Shown here: positions 52,532-61,499 of the stretch, piece by piece | Layout of the letters: the number at the start of each line of letters is the position of its first letter | Numbering within the stretch: position 1 is the first letter of the stretch | Assembly: GCA_963751165.1 (NCBI GenBank) | Contig: CAVVTP010000015.1 | Span: 930,001 to 994,000, forward strand | Direction of reading: 5' to 3' | DNA from: Roseiarcus sp963751165 | Lineage (GTDB): Bacteria > Pseudomonadota > Alphaproteobacteria > Rhizobiales > Beijerinckiaceae | Length of the DNA stretch: 64,000 nucleotides | Translations under genes and position numbers: made by a program | The notes under the pieces: model-generated | Told to the model about the DNA's origin: nothing | Database searches by the model: none | Seen by the model: the letters and a program-made list of their open reading frames with translations, nothing else

Positions 52532-53194
52532 TTATGCGATCGAGACACTCTTCCGAGGGCCACGCCTTAAGCCGGCAAAGCCGAGGCCGGCGAAACCAAG
52601 CAGCATCATCGCCCACGTCGAAGGCTCGGGAATGGCGGGGGCAAAGCCGGCAACCGTTTGGGCGCCGCGGGCGCTCGCGAGCGAGATATTGCCGGTGGTG
52701 TAACGCATCACGTTCGTCATGATCGTCAGATAATCGGTGTCGCCCCCCGGGGCCACGCTTATATTGAAGCCTACGACAGCCGCCGTGTTGCGATCGACGG
52801 TGGATGGTGCCACCCCGATGTTGAACGGGGCGCCAAGGTAGCCGACGTCCGTCTGAGACCCGGCGAACGACGACGTGGTGATACGGTTGATATCATTCCC
52901 GGAAGAGGAGCTGCTGCTGACCGTGATGTAGAAAGTGAGATCGCCGGCCCCGAAAGTGTTGTCCGGATCGCTGAAGACGGCCTCGGTATAATCCCCCGTA
53001 AAGTCGCCGGCTCCGAGGTCGGACGTGAACGTCCCCGAAATACTATCGAGCTCTGAGCCGAATCCGAAGCTCAAGACGTCAGGCGCCGTGGGGCCCGTCC
53101 CCGGGGTCAGCACCGCGGCGTAGGCCGCGGGCGCGGCGGCAACCATGACCGTCGCCGCCGCAGCGGCAAGCAGAATATTCCAATTCCCCATCAT
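52532..53194 (-). CDS. PEP-CTERM sorting domain protein
   Basis: A 220-residue secreted protein. Signal peptide at residues 1-26 (MMGNWNIL... ending AYA), a beta-rich Ser/Thr/Gly-rich mature part (VSSSSSSGNDINR), and a C-terminal sorting signal IPEPSTWAMMLLGFAGLGFAGLRR: a PEP motif, one helix and an Arg tail. Such proteins are cut and exported by an exosortase, which is not in this window. GGGGAGAGA precedes ATG 53194. It is divergent from the Hint-domain gene across 384 bases. Confidence 0.88.
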   Translation of the reverse strand: MMGNWNILLAAAAATVMVAAAPAAYAAVLTPGTGPTAPDVLSFGFGSELDSISGTFTSDLGAGDFTGDYTEAVFSDPDNTFGAGDLTFYITVSSSSSSGNDINRITTSSFAGSQTDVGYLGAPFNIGVAPSTVDRNTAAVVGFNISVAPGGDTDYLTIMTNVMRYTTGNISLASARGAQTVAGFAPAIPEPSTWAMMLLGFAGLGFAGLRRGPRKSVSIA

Positions 53195-53578
53195 TCTCTC
53201 CCCGTCTCTATGCGCCAGATCCCTCGGCGCAACTGCGAAACCCTCCGCCCAAACCACGTTGACGTAGCGGGGCTGCCAACACCACCACCTTGGCGCCTCC
53301 ATCAACATGGGTCAAGAGCTTTTGGCTACTTGCAGAGTTGCAACGAACCTTTACGCAGCGACCCCTGAACCAAGCGAAGCAACGGGGGCTAATCTAATGA
53401 AGAGTTTAGAGCTTCGCGATCGAAACTGCGCGACCAGGAGGCGATTTTCCGCCTCGTCAGCGCCTTTGCAGTGCCACTTTTCAGGTTGTCCCCCCTAGAC
53501 AGCACAATTTGCGTGACGTAGTGTAAGGTTGCGCGATCGTTTCGCGCTCAAGGCGGCAAAAGGACAGGGGAACGCGGC
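53195..53578. other. Divergent promoter region
   Basis: A 384-base gap between the PEP-CTERM gene and the Hint-domain gene, transcribed in opposite directions. Composition is AT-richer around 53320-53420. No coding frame is convincing; both promoters must lie here. I see no clear operator palindrome. Confidence 0.5.
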
Positions 53579-54970
53579 ATGGCTGACGATATTGGCTATA
53601 TAACCTTCACCGATGTCTCGTTGTCCAACCCCGGCGGGACCACCGAGTCGTTCTCCACTTCGACCCTTCAGATCGACTACACGACCGACACCGTCACAGT
53701 CGTCGGCGGCGGCGCGCTGACGTTCAACGGCGTGTCGTACACCAGCTTTAACCTGACGCCCCTGACCATTGGCGGCGTCACGCATTATGTGTTGACCTCG
53801 GATATAGGCACCACCCACGCGCTGGAGTTGAATTACGTCGGCCAGTCGCCAACAGCGTTCGGTCCTCTCAGTGGTGTGGGGCCGGACTTTGACCATTTCG
53901 TAACCAACTCCATCACCCCGGCGATCTGCTTCGCCGCCGGGACGCTGATCCGGACGCCTGCAGGCGATGTGGCGGTCGAGAAGCTCAAGGTCGGCGACAT
54001 CGTCCTGACTGCCTCCGGCGACATGCGCCCGGTCAAGTGGATGGGTCATACGGAAGTCGACTTCCGGCGCACCCCGAACGGGAGCCCCGGCCTACCAATT
54101 CGCGTCGCGGCCGACGCGTTCGGGCCGGACCTGCCGTCGAAGGATCTCTATCTTTCCGCCGGCCATTCGGTCTGCGTCGACCTTGTGGGCGAGGTTCTGA
54201 TCCCGGTCGGCCATCTCGCGAACGGCTCGACAATCGCCCAGGTCGAGGTGGACGAAATCGCCTACTGGCACGTCGAACTCGAAAGCCACGACATTCTCGT
54301 CGCCAACAACCTCCCGGCCGAGAGCTATCTGGCGATGGCCAATCGCGGCGCCTTCGAAGAGCTCCGCGGTCGGCTTCCCGCCATGCTTGAGGGGCGCGAC
54401 AGAACGCACGCCGACTTCTGCCGGCCGGTCGTGACCGAGGGCTCCGTGCTCCACTTCGTCCGCCAGCGCCTCCTCGCCCGGGCCGAAGAGCTGGGCTGGA
54501 AGCCGGTGCGTGGCGCCGATCCGCGTCTCGAGGTCGACGGCCGGATCGTCGGTCCAGTCGTTGAGGACGGCGCGGCGACGTTCCTGTTCCCGGCAGGCGC
54601 CCGGGATGTGCGGCTGATCTCGGGCACCTTCTTGCCGGCGGCCGTCGGCTCGATGGACCGGCGCATCCTCGGCGTGATGCTGGAGGGGCTTGCCTTCAGC
54701 GGCAGCGACGGCGGAGAGGTGCGGCGAATCGGGGTCGACGACGATCGTCTCCGCGACGGCGTCTATCATGTCGAAGACCACAGCGGCCATCTGCGGAGGT
54801 GGACCAACGGAAGCCTCGTTCTCGATCCCCAACTCTGGGAAGGCCTGTCGGGACAGGTGAAGCTGGTCGCGACCTACGACCACACTACAGTCCGGGGCTG
54901 GACGGCGCCCGCGAACCTCGCCAACAGGGTCAGCGCGGTCGACAGGCCGAAGCTGTACGCCGTCGGCTGA
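53579..54970 (+). CDS. Hint (hedgehog/intein) domain protein
   Basis: A 463-residue protein. Residues 1-110 are a beta-rich, Thr/Gly-rich segment without a classical signal peptide. A Hint_2 domain spans about 115-260: the nucleophile C117 in ICFAAGTLIRTP, the VEKLKVGDIVLT block, RPVKWMGH, SAGHSVCVD and ESHDILVAN. In this class the domain may self-cleave at the cysteine. The C-terminal 200 residues contain further beta structure (FLFPAGARDVRLISG). Similar proteins are secreted by type I or other routes in alphaproteobacteria. A terminator follows at 55011. Confidence 0.85.
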   Translation: MADDIGYITFTDVSLSNPGGTTESFSTSTLQIDYTTDTVTVVGGGALTFNGVSYTSFNLTPLTIGGVTHYVLTSDIGTTHALELNYVGQSPTAFGPLSGVGPDFDHFVTNSITPAICFAAGTLIRTPAGDVAVEKLKVGDIVLTASGDMRPVKWMGHTEVDFRRTPNGSPGLPIRVAADAFGPDLPSKDLYLSAGHSVCVDLVGEVLIPVGHLANGSTIAQVEVDEIAYWHVELESHDILVANNLPAESYLAMANRGAFEELRGRLPAMLEGRDRTHADFCRPVVTEGSVLHFVRQRLLARAEELGWKPVRGADPRLEVDGRIVGPVVEDGAATFLFPAGARDVRLISGTFLPAAVGSMDRRILGVMLEGLAFSGSDGGEVRRIGVDDDRLRDGVYHVEDHSGHLRRWTNGSLVLDPQLWEGLSGQVKLVATYDHTTVRGWTAPANLANRVSAVDRPKLYAVG

Positions 54971-55010
54971 GGCCCGGCGCGGCTGATAGCCCGCGTCGTC
55001 GGATCCACGG

Positions 55011-55036
55011 GCGGGGCTCAACCCCGCTCTTTTTTT
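55011..55036 (+). terminator. Rho-independent terminator of the Hint-domain gene
   Basis: GCGGGG at 55011-55016 and CCCCGC at 55022-55027 form a 6-bp GC stem, followed by T, C and a run of seven T. It lies 40 bases past the Hint-gene stop. Confidence 0.8.
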
Positions 55037-55115
55037 GGCCGCCGTTTGTCGAATTGCGCTGACTGTGAGTGACGCCGAGCTCTGAGGTCGGGGCCAAGCC
55101 CCGACGCGAACCAGG

Positions 55116-55982
55116 TCACTTCTCCTTCAGCATCCGGTTGGTCGGGCCGAGGGCGGTCAGCACCCTTGCTTCATTCCCCCGGATGACGGCCATTTTGGCG
55201 AGGCCGGTCAGGCCCGATCCGGCATCGAGGTTGAGGCGAAAACGACGAATCTGATCGGCATGCGAGGGCCTTGGCTGTGCGTCGTTGGGCGTGTGTCCAT
55301 GCACGACGAAAAAACCGCTGAAGCCGCCCGGGTCCGGCTCGGCCTCCAGGAACGGCCAGCGCACCCATGCCCAGTGCCCCTCCTCCTCGAGTTCGGCAAG
55401 CGGGACGTTCCAAGGCGTCGCAAGAAACGTGTCGAGATCGACACCGGGATTGACCCCGGCATGGACGAAGAGAACGTCCTGCGACCGCCAATACGGGCGC
55501 AAGGTTTCCAGCCAACGCCGCACGCTTTCGGGCAGCCCGACGCGAATGACGGTCAGGAGTTCTTCGGGACCGTCGGGCGGCGTCTCGAAATCCACGAACT
55601 CCCGGACCGCTGCCGTTCCGCCGTTGCGCAGCCAATTTCCGAGCGCATCGAGTGCGTCCTCCCAGGGCGTCTTCGGGTCAAGCGCAAGGCGCATCATCGC
55701 CTCGTGGTTGCCCATCAGCGCAATCACATCGTCCGCGCCGATGCGCTCGCACGCGCCCATTGCAAGCTCAATCGCGCCGAGGCTGTCGGGACCGCGATCG
55801 ACGAGGTCGCCGAGAAAAACGATGGCTCTCCTCTCCCGCCGTTTGGGCTCCCCCGCGGCCTCATCGATGAGCGCCTGCAGGAGATCCGGACGGCCGTGGA
55901 TGTCCCCAACGGCGAAGATCTCGACGTCCGGCGCGACCGCACGCGGCAGGGCATAGGTTTCCCGACTGACCACCGCGGCCAT
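55116..55982 (-). CDS. Serine/threonine-type metallophosphoesterase
   Basis: A 288-residue calcineurin-like phosphatase. The metal motifs are all present: FAVGDIHGRPDLL, VFLGDLVDRGPDS, ALMGNHEAMM and two later histidines (FVHAGV, VVHGHTP). This matches the PPP-type bacterial serine/threonine phosphatases and related diadenosine tetraphosphatases. ATG 55982 is preferred, with GGGGGCG upstream; GTG 56009 is possible. A GTCGGGGC-CAA-GCCCCGAC hairpin lies at 55087-55105 just past its stop. It is divergent from the RND gene. Confidence 0.92.
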   Translation of the reverse strand: MAAVVSRETYALPRAVAPDVEIFAVGDIHGRPDLLQALIDEAAGEPKRRERRAIVFLGDLVDRGPDSLGAIELAMGACERIGADDVIALMGNHEAMMRLALDPKTPWEDALDALGNWLRNGGTAAVREFVDFETPPDGPEELLTVIRVGLPESVRRWLETLRPYWRSQDVLFVHAGVNPGVDLDTFLATPWNVPLAELEEEGHWAWVRWPFLEAEPDPGGFSGFFVVHGHTPNDAQPRPSHADQIRRFRLNLDAGSGLTGLAKMAVIRGNEARVLTALGPTNRMLKEK

Positions 55983-56192
55983 GCGCGCCCCCGGTTGGAT
56001 GCGGCGCACGATTGCACACCCGATGGGGGGCGCGCCAGCAAAGCCTGCGCTATGGGTGCGCTATGGGCTGATGATAGAACTCGTCGCGTCTGGCCGCATA
56101 GGTAATCGCGCGACTGTTTGCGTGCGTCGTCGGCCCGGGCGCTTGACGGCCTGAGGGAATAAGGTTCCTCTTTGCCGGTCAGGGAGGCGATC

Positions 56193-58508
56193 TTGAGGAC
56201 TCTCAATCACCGCCTCGAACGGTTCGCGCTCATTCCGTTTCGGGCTCCTACAGCGACGATTCTCGTCGCGCTCGCACTCGCCGTTCTGGCCATCCTGGGA
56301 ATCCAGCGCATCAAGACCGACGACGCGCTGAGCCAGCTGTTCCGGTCGGAGGATCCGGCGTTCAAGCAGTTCGAACAAGTGTCTCGCGATTTCCCGTCGA
56401 GCGAATACGACGTCCTGGTCGTCGTGAGCGGCAACTCGTTGCTCGCCCGCCAGTCGGTCGAGAAGCTGCGCTCGCTCGTCACCGATGTGCAGCTTGTCGA
56501 CGGGACGCGCGGCGTTCTCTCGATGTTTTCCATGCGCCAGCCCGCTCCGGAGGGCGGCCTGCCGGAGCCCCTCTTTCCAGAGCCTTTGCCGGAAGGGAAG
56601 GCCTACCATGCTCTCATCGACCAGGTGAAGGGCAACGAGATCATCCGCGGCAAGCTGCTCTCGGACGACGGCCGGCTGGCGGTCGACATCCTTTCGCTCG
56701 AACCCTCCGCCGTCGACGGCGGCAAGCTCGAGGCGGTCGTAAACGACATCCGCCGGACGATGCAGGAAGACCTGCAGGGGAGCGGCCTGACGGCGGAGCT
56801 GACCGGCGTGCCGGTCATGCAGCTCGAAATCCGCCACGCCCTCGAGCGCGACCGCATCCTCTACAACGCCGTCGGTTTCGCGCTCGGCTGCGCGATTGCG
56901 GCGCTTTTCTTTCGCCGCCTGTCGCTAGTGCTGGTCGCCGCCGCCCCGCCGCTCCTGGCGATCGTTTTTGCGCTCGGCGCGCTCGGATGGCTCGGGTTTC
57001 GCCTCAACATGTTCCTCAATGTGATGACGCCGCTCATCATGGTGATCAGCTTTTCCGACAGCATGCAGCTCACGTTCGCAGCGCGCGATCAGCTGATGGC
57101 GGGCAAGGACAAGCGGTCCGCCTTCCGCAACGCGATCCTTGTCGTCGGACCGGCCTGCGTCCTCACCCACGCGGCGGCGGGCCTGTCCCTGCTCGGCCTG
57201 CTCACCTCTTCGAGCGACCTCATTCGCGGCTTCGGAGAAGCGGGATTCCTTGCGACCGCCATCGCGCTCGTCACCATGCTCTCGCTCGTTCCCACGCTCG
57301 GCGTGCTGCTGATCCGCGACGAGGCGCGCCTGGTCGCGACTCTGAGGGCCGCCGACCCGGGCGTGACCACGCTCCGCCGATTTTGCGACTGGATCGCCCG
57401 GCGCATGGTCAGCCGTCCGGCCCTTTTCAGCCTCGTGGATCTCGCGGTCGTTGCAGCCCTCGCCGTCGTCTATTCCGGCCTCGAGCCGAGCTATCGCCTA
57501 GCCGACCAGGTTCCCGACAAACAGCAGGCGCTGACGGCCAGCAGCCGGCTGGACACGGAGATCAGCGGCTCCAATCCGATCCAGGTGCTCATCACATTCC
57601 CCCCCGGGTTGGGCCTCTACACGCCGCAGTCGCTGGCCGCGATCGACGACGTCCAACGGGTCATGGAAAGCCAGCCCGGGGTCGGGAACGTGTGGTCGCT
57701 GGAATCGCTCCGGCGCTGGCTGGCCGGGCAGATGGGATTGACCGGCATCGACGCGCTCCACCGGTACGTCGACGTGCTTCCGCTCTTTCTCGTGCGGCGC
57801 TTCATCGCAGAGGACGAGAAGTCGGTCGTCGTGTTCGGCCTCGTGCCCGACAAGAGCCTGACGCGGCTCGTGCCGATCGTCGATCAGCTCGACGCGCGGC
57901 TCAACGCCGTGCGCAAGGCCGACCCGGGCTACGGGATCGCCGTGACCGGACTGCCTGTGATCGCCGCGCGCAACAGCGCCGGCATGATCAACAAGCTCAA
58001 CCGCGCCCTGACCGTCGAGTTCGTCTTCATCGCCGCCTTCATCGGACTTGCGTTCCGCTCGGTCCGGGTCGGACTCGCCTGCCTGCCGTCGGGAGTCTTT
58101 CCGATCGTCGCCGCGGGCTCGCTGCTTCGTGTCCTTGGCTACGGGCTGCAGTTTTCCGGCGTCATCGCCCTGTTCGTCTCCTTCGGCCTGGGATTGAGCG
58201 CGACCATCCACTTCCTCAACCGCATGACGCAGAGAAGGCGCGGCGACGAGGACCCGGCGATCGCTGTCGAGCAGGCGACGGTTCTCATGGGACCTGCGCT
58301 GATCCTGACCACTCTCGTGCTCGCCTGCGGGCTCGCGGCGCTCGTTTTCTCGGACCTCCCCCCGCTTCGCCTGTTCGGCGGGTTGGGCGCGCTCGCCATG
58401 CTCGCCGCGCTTGTCGCCGATCTCTTGATCCTGAGGCCCGTTATCACTTTCCTGCTTCGCTTCGGCCGCCGCTGGCCGCCGACGCCGAAGGAGGCGACAG
58501 CTCCATGA
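56193..58508 (+). CDS. RND superfamily exporter (MMPL-like)
   Basis: A 771-residue inner-membrane transporter with two repeats of a large periplasmic loop and a bundle of five to six helices. The first helix is ILVALALAVLAILGI; loop 1 runs to residue about 225; the second repeat begins near residue 410. RND helix-4-type signatures include NVMTPLIMVISFSDSMQL and FVSFGLGLSATIHFLNRM. The family exports lipids or hopanoids. The TTG at 56193 is chosen because GGGAGGCGATC directly precedes it; TTG 56172 is less supported. A secreted protein gene follows with translational overlap. Confidence 0.88.
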   Translation: MRTLNHRLERFALIPFRAPTATILVALALAVLAILGIQRIKTDDALSQLFRSEDPAFKQFEQVSRDFPSSEYDVLVVVSGNSLLARQSVEKLRSLVTDVQLVDGTRGVLSMFSMRQPAPEGGLPEPLFPEPLPEGKAYHALIDQVKGNEIIRGKLLSDDGRLAVDILSLEPSAVDGGKLEAVVNDIRRTMQEDLQGSGLTAELTGVPVMQLEIRHALERDRILYNAVGFALGCAIAALFFRRLSLVLVAAAPPLLAIVFALGALGWLGFRLNMFLNVMTPLIMVISFSDSMQLTFAARDQLMAGKDKRSAFRNAILVVGPACVLTHAAAGLSLLGLLTSSSDLIRGFGEAGFLATAIALVTMLSLVPTLGVLLIRDEARLVATLRAADPGVTTLRRFCDWIARRMVSRPALFSLVDLAVVAALAVVYSGLEPSYRLADQVPDKQQALTASSRLDTEISGSNPIQVLITFPPGLGLYTPQSLAAIDDVQRVMESQPGVGNVWSLESLRRWLAGQMGLTGIDALHRYVDVLPLFLVRRFIAEDEKSVVVFGLVPDKSLTRLVPIVDQLDARLNAVRKADPGYGIAVTGLPVIAARNSAGMINKLNRALTVEFVFIAAFIGLAFRSVRVGLACLPSGVFPIVAAGSLLRVLGYGLQFSGVIALFVSFGLGLSATIHFLNRMTQRRRGDEDPAIAVEQATVLMGPALILTTLVLACGLAALVFSDLPPLRLFGGLGALAMLAALVADLLILRPVITFLLRFGRRWPPTPKEATAP

Positions 58509-58534
58509 TTGCAACATCCACCAGGAGAACGCCA

Positions 58535-59047
58535 ATGCCCACGACGCCGGTTTCGCTTCGCCTCCCGAGTTTCAACGCCTTGTCGGTCTTGGCCGTTTCG
58601 ATCAGTGTGGCCGGGTTGCCGTCTGCGGCCATGGCGGCTGGCCCGTTTGACAAGTTCCTCGGCAGCTGGAGCGGCGCGGGCCAGATGATCGGAACGAACG
58701 GCCATCGCGAATCGATCCGCTGCCGGGCGGAATACACGGACGCCAAAAGTGGTTCAGCGCTCAATCAGACGATTGTATGCGCGAGCGAAAGCTTCAAGCT
58801 CGACATCCAGACCTACGCCGAAGCTTCCGGCGACTCGGTCCAGGGATATTGGAAGGAAGCCTCGCGAGACGTGTCCGGGCATCTGACCGGACATATTTCG
58901 CCAGGCCGCTTCGAAGGCGAATTCAGCGCCCCCGCCTTTTCCGCTGCGATCTCGCTCACGTCCAGCGGCCGGACGCAGACTGTCAGTATCAAGCCACAAG
59001 GCGGAGACATTTCCGACGTGCGCATTGAGCTCAAGCGACGGGGTTGA
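58535..59047 (+). CDS. Secreted protein of unknown function
   Basis: A 170-residue exported protein. Signal peptide at about residues 1-35 ends SAAMAA. The mature part (FLGSWSGAGQMIGTNGHRE...IRCRAEYTD...FSAPAFSAAISLTSSG) looks like an all-beta lipocalin-like fold with two cysteines. ATG 58535 has AGGAGAA before it; ATG 58505, which overlaps the RND stop by four bases, is the alternative and would extend the N-terminus by ten residues. Either way it is co-transcribed with the RND exporter and may be its periplasmic lipid carrier. Confidence 0.75.
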   Translation: MPTTPVSLRLPSFNALSVLAVSISVAGLPSAAMAAGPFDKFLGSWSGAGQMIGTNGHRESIRCRAEYTDAKSGSALNQTIVCASESFKLDIQTYAEASGDSVQGYWKEASRDVSGHLTGHISPGRFEGEFSAPAFSAAISLTSSGRTQTVSIKPQGGDISDVRIELKRRG

Positions 59048-59238
59048 TGGGAGGCGCCTGCCCGCTCGCGATTTCGAGCGGCAGTGACGGCGTGAGCAGG
59101 GACACGGCTCCGACAATTGCGCTGATCATATCGACACCGCACAACTTGCAGATCTCGATCAGCGAGGCGATGACCGCCCGAAAGAGCGAAAGGAGCAAGT
59201 CCGGGGTCGCGCCACCTCTCGGTTCGCTCGGGCAGGCT

Positions 59239-59257
59239 CTTCTCCCTGAGGGAGAAG
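59239..59257. repeat. Palindromic repeat CTTCTCCC-TGA-GGGAGAAG
   Basis: A perfect 8-bp inverted repeat with a 3-base loop in the 217-base gap between two convergent genes. CTCCCTGAGGGAGAAGG is a motif of common proteobacterial intergenic repeats. It has no T-run in either direction, so it is not an obvious terminator, though it may stop both transcripts. Confidence 0.6.
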
Positions 59258-59264
59258 GGTTTTC

Positions 59265-60302
59265 CTACGCCACGCCGAGCTTGCGCTGCAGGCTCGTGGA
59301 CGACGTCGTGTACTGGAAGGTCAGCTTCTTATCCGGATAGACATAGTGGAACGCGCGCTGGGCTGCGAGCGCCGCCTCGTGGAAGCCGCACAGGATGAGT
59401 TTCAGCTTGCCCGGATAGGTGTTGATGTCGCCGACGGCGAAAATCCCGGGTGTGCTCGTCTCGAATTTCTCCGTGTCGGTTGGGATGAGGTTCTCATGCA
59501 GATTGAGTCCCCAGCCGGCGACCGGCCCGAGCTTCATCGTCAGACCGAAGAACGGCAGCATGTCGTCGCAGGCGTGGTCATAGACCTCCCCGCTTTCCTT
59601 GCGCACGGTGAGCGCGGAAAGCTGGCCGTTCGCGCCCTTGACGGCCGTCACCTGACCTAGGACGAAATCCATCGCGCCGGCGCCGACAAGCGCTCGCATG
59701 GCGTTAACGGAATGCGGCGCAGCGCGGAAGGCGTCGCGCCGGTGGATCAGCGTGATGCGGCTCGCGATCGGATGAAGGTTCAAAACCCAGTCCAGGGCCG
59801 AGTCTCCGCCGCCGACGACAACGACCCGACGGCCGCGGAAATGCTCCATCTTGCGCACGGAATAGAATACGCTCGTGTTCTCGAAGGCGTCGAGGCCGGC
59901 GAGTGGCGGCTTCTTCGGCTGAAACGACCCGCCGCCGGCGCCGATGAACACGGACTTCGCCTCGATCGCCGCGCCAGCATCGGTGCCGATCCGGAACAGG
60001 GGCCGCTCGGCCGTGCCGAGCACCTCCAGGCTTTCGACCATCTCTCCCAAATGAAATTTTGGCCCGAACGGATGGATCTGCGTCATAAGTTTGTCGACCA
60101 GCTCCTGGCCATTGATGATCGGATAGCCGGGAATGTCGTAGATCGGCTTCTCCGGGTAGAGCTCGGCGCATTGGCCGCCCGGCTTCGACAGAATGTCGAC
60201 GAGGTGGCACCTCATGTCGAGCAGGCCGAGCTCGAACACGGCGAACAGGCCGACCGGCCCGGCGCCGACGATCGCGACGTCGGTGGATATGATTTCGGTC
60301 AT
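59265..60302 (-). CDS. Ferredoxin/flavodoxin-NADP reductase, thioredoxin-reductase-like
   Basis: A 345-residue FAD/NAD(P)H enzyme of the TrxR-like ferredoxin-NADP reductase type. FAD motif VAIVGAGPVGLFAVFELG; GGQCAELYPEKPIYDIPG; NADP motif VVVVGGGDSALDW; second FAD site TPGIFAVGDINTYPGKLKL. The CxxC active site of thioredoxin reductases is absent, and the C-terminal extension (FQYTTSSTSLQRKLGV) is typical of the reductase. It lies four bases from the [2Fe-2S] ferredoxin gene upstream, its likely electron partner. Confidence 0.94.
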   Translation of the reverse strand: MTEIISTDVAIVGAGPVGLFAVFELGLLDMRCHLVDILSKPGGQCAELYPEKPIYDIPGYPIINGQELVDKLMTQIHPFGPKFHLGEMVESLEVLGTAERPLFRIGTDAGAAIEAKSVFIGAGGGSFQPKKPPLAGLDAFENTSVFYSVRKMEHFRGRRVVVVGGGDSALDWVLNLHPIASRITLIHRRDAFRAAPHSVNAMRALVGAGAMDFVLGQVTAVKGANGQLSALTVRKESGEVYDHACDDMLPFFGLTMKLGPVAGWGLNLHENLIPTDTEKFETSTPGIFAVGDINTYPGKLKLILCGFHEAALAAQRAFHYVYPDKKLTFQYTTSSTSLQRKLGVA

Positions 60303-60306
60303 GGAT

Positions 60307-60627
60307 TCACCCCTGCTTGGCCGGCGTCGTCACGACGAGGCCGTCCAGCTCCTCGGTGACCTTGATCTGGCAGGAGAGCCTGGAACTCGGCCGCACCTCG
60401 AAGGCGAAGTCCAGCATGTCCTCTTCCATCTGCGACGGCTTGCCGACCTTCTCGGTCCATTCGTCAGCGACATAGACGTGGCAGGTGGCGCAGGCGCAGG
60501 CGCCGCCGCACTCGGCCTCGATGCCGGGGATCGAGTTGCGTAGCGCCGTCTCCATCACCGTGGAGCCGACTTGCCCCTCGACCGTGCGGACCTGTCCCGC
60601 GGAGTCGATATAATTCACTTTCGTCAT
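60307..60627 (-). CDS. [2Fe-2S] ferredoxin, adrenodoxin type
   Basis: A 106-residue vertebrate-type [2Fe-2S] ferredoxin. The cluster cysteines are in AECGGACACATCHVY (C-x5-C-x2-C) and RLSCQI. The motif MEEDMLDFAFEVRPSSRLSC is the adrenodoxin hallmark, read here in part as EDMLDFA. It supplies electrons to cytochromes P450 or oxygenases, or to Fe-S assembly. ATG 60627 opens with MTKVNYIDS; the frame extends upstream another 22 codons. Its reductase gene follows directly. Confidence 0.93.
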   Translation of the reverse strand: MTKVNYIDSAGQVRTVEGQVGSTVMETALRNSIPGIEAECGGACACATCHVYVADEWTEKVGKPSQMEEDMLDFAFEVRPSSRLSCQIKVTEELDGLVVTTPAKQG

Positions 60628-60794
60628 CGAGCTGAAAAAACCCCAGAATGCCAAACCGGCTGCGGAGCGCTCCGAGCCTTGCGGCGCCTTCATAGAGCAA
60701 GCCTTGCGGGGCCGAAAGAGCGGGCCTCCCGTTCTTTTGGGATGTCTCCCGCCGAACGAGGCGTCCGCCGCTTGGTCGGTGGCGATACGATGAA

Positions 60795-61214
60795 TTAGCG
60801 GAGAAGGCGTTCGATTTGAGCGATGGCCTCGGACACAGCCTCCTGCAACGCCGAGACGGCGAGAGAGGCGGCCCCCTCCTCGCCCGGATTATCGCCGCGG
60901 CGCGCTGCGCGAGCCATTTCCTCGATCGCCTCGGACGCCCGGGCGACCCGCGCGGCCCCGATCGCCAGGGCCGAGCCCCGAAGCTTGTGGGCGATATCCG
61001 CCTTTAGCTGGAGGTGCATATGCGGATCGGACAATTGCGCAATGAGCGCGGCCGCCAGGCGCCTGAACAGACCGAGCAACTCCTCTTCCAAGTCCGGATC
61101 GCCTTGACACTGCCGAGAGAGGTGGACAAGGTCGACAGGCGGGTCGCCGAAAGCGGGGGATTCGCGGCGGGTCGCCGACTCTTCGAGGCTCTCGGCCGCT
61201 GCGTTTTCGAGCAT
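60795..61214 (-). CDS. Hpt (histidine phosphotransfer) domain protein
   Basis: A 139-residue protein with one Hpt four-helix bundle (about residues 35-135). The phospho-accepting histidine is in DIAHKLRGSALAIGA, and LEEELLGLFRRLAAAL forms the preceding helix. Hpt proteins relay phosphate between response regulators and histidine kinases. No kinase is adjacent; a repeat-built membrane protein gene is divergent 286 bases away. ATG 61214 has GAGGATGAC before it and is preferred over ATG 61310. Confidence 0.88.
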   Translation of the reverse strand: MLENAAAESLEESATRRESPAFGDPPVDLVHLSRQCQGDPDLEEELLGLFRRLAAALIAQLSDPHMHLQLKADIAHKLRGSALAIGAARVARASEAIEEMARAARRGDNPGEEGAASLAVSALQEAVSEAIAQIERLLR

Positions 61215-61499
61215 GTCATCCTCGCCAGTGGCCAAATCTTGGGCGGCCGCGGCGGCGGGGCCACGATCCGGCCACTTTGCGGTATGCAGCTGAACACATT
61301 GAAAACACATAGTAAAATTTGCGTTAACGATGTTTCAAGGAACTGCAGCCGGCGTGGTTTTCATATTGGAGCCATGGCGATAGACTGCGACATGGTTAAT
61401 GGTGCGTTTCCGCCGGCCCTCGAGCCAAGCCGGTTGGAAAGCGTTGGCGCGTTGGTCGATCCCTGAGTGATCGACGCCGATCAAACGAGGCGGGACATC

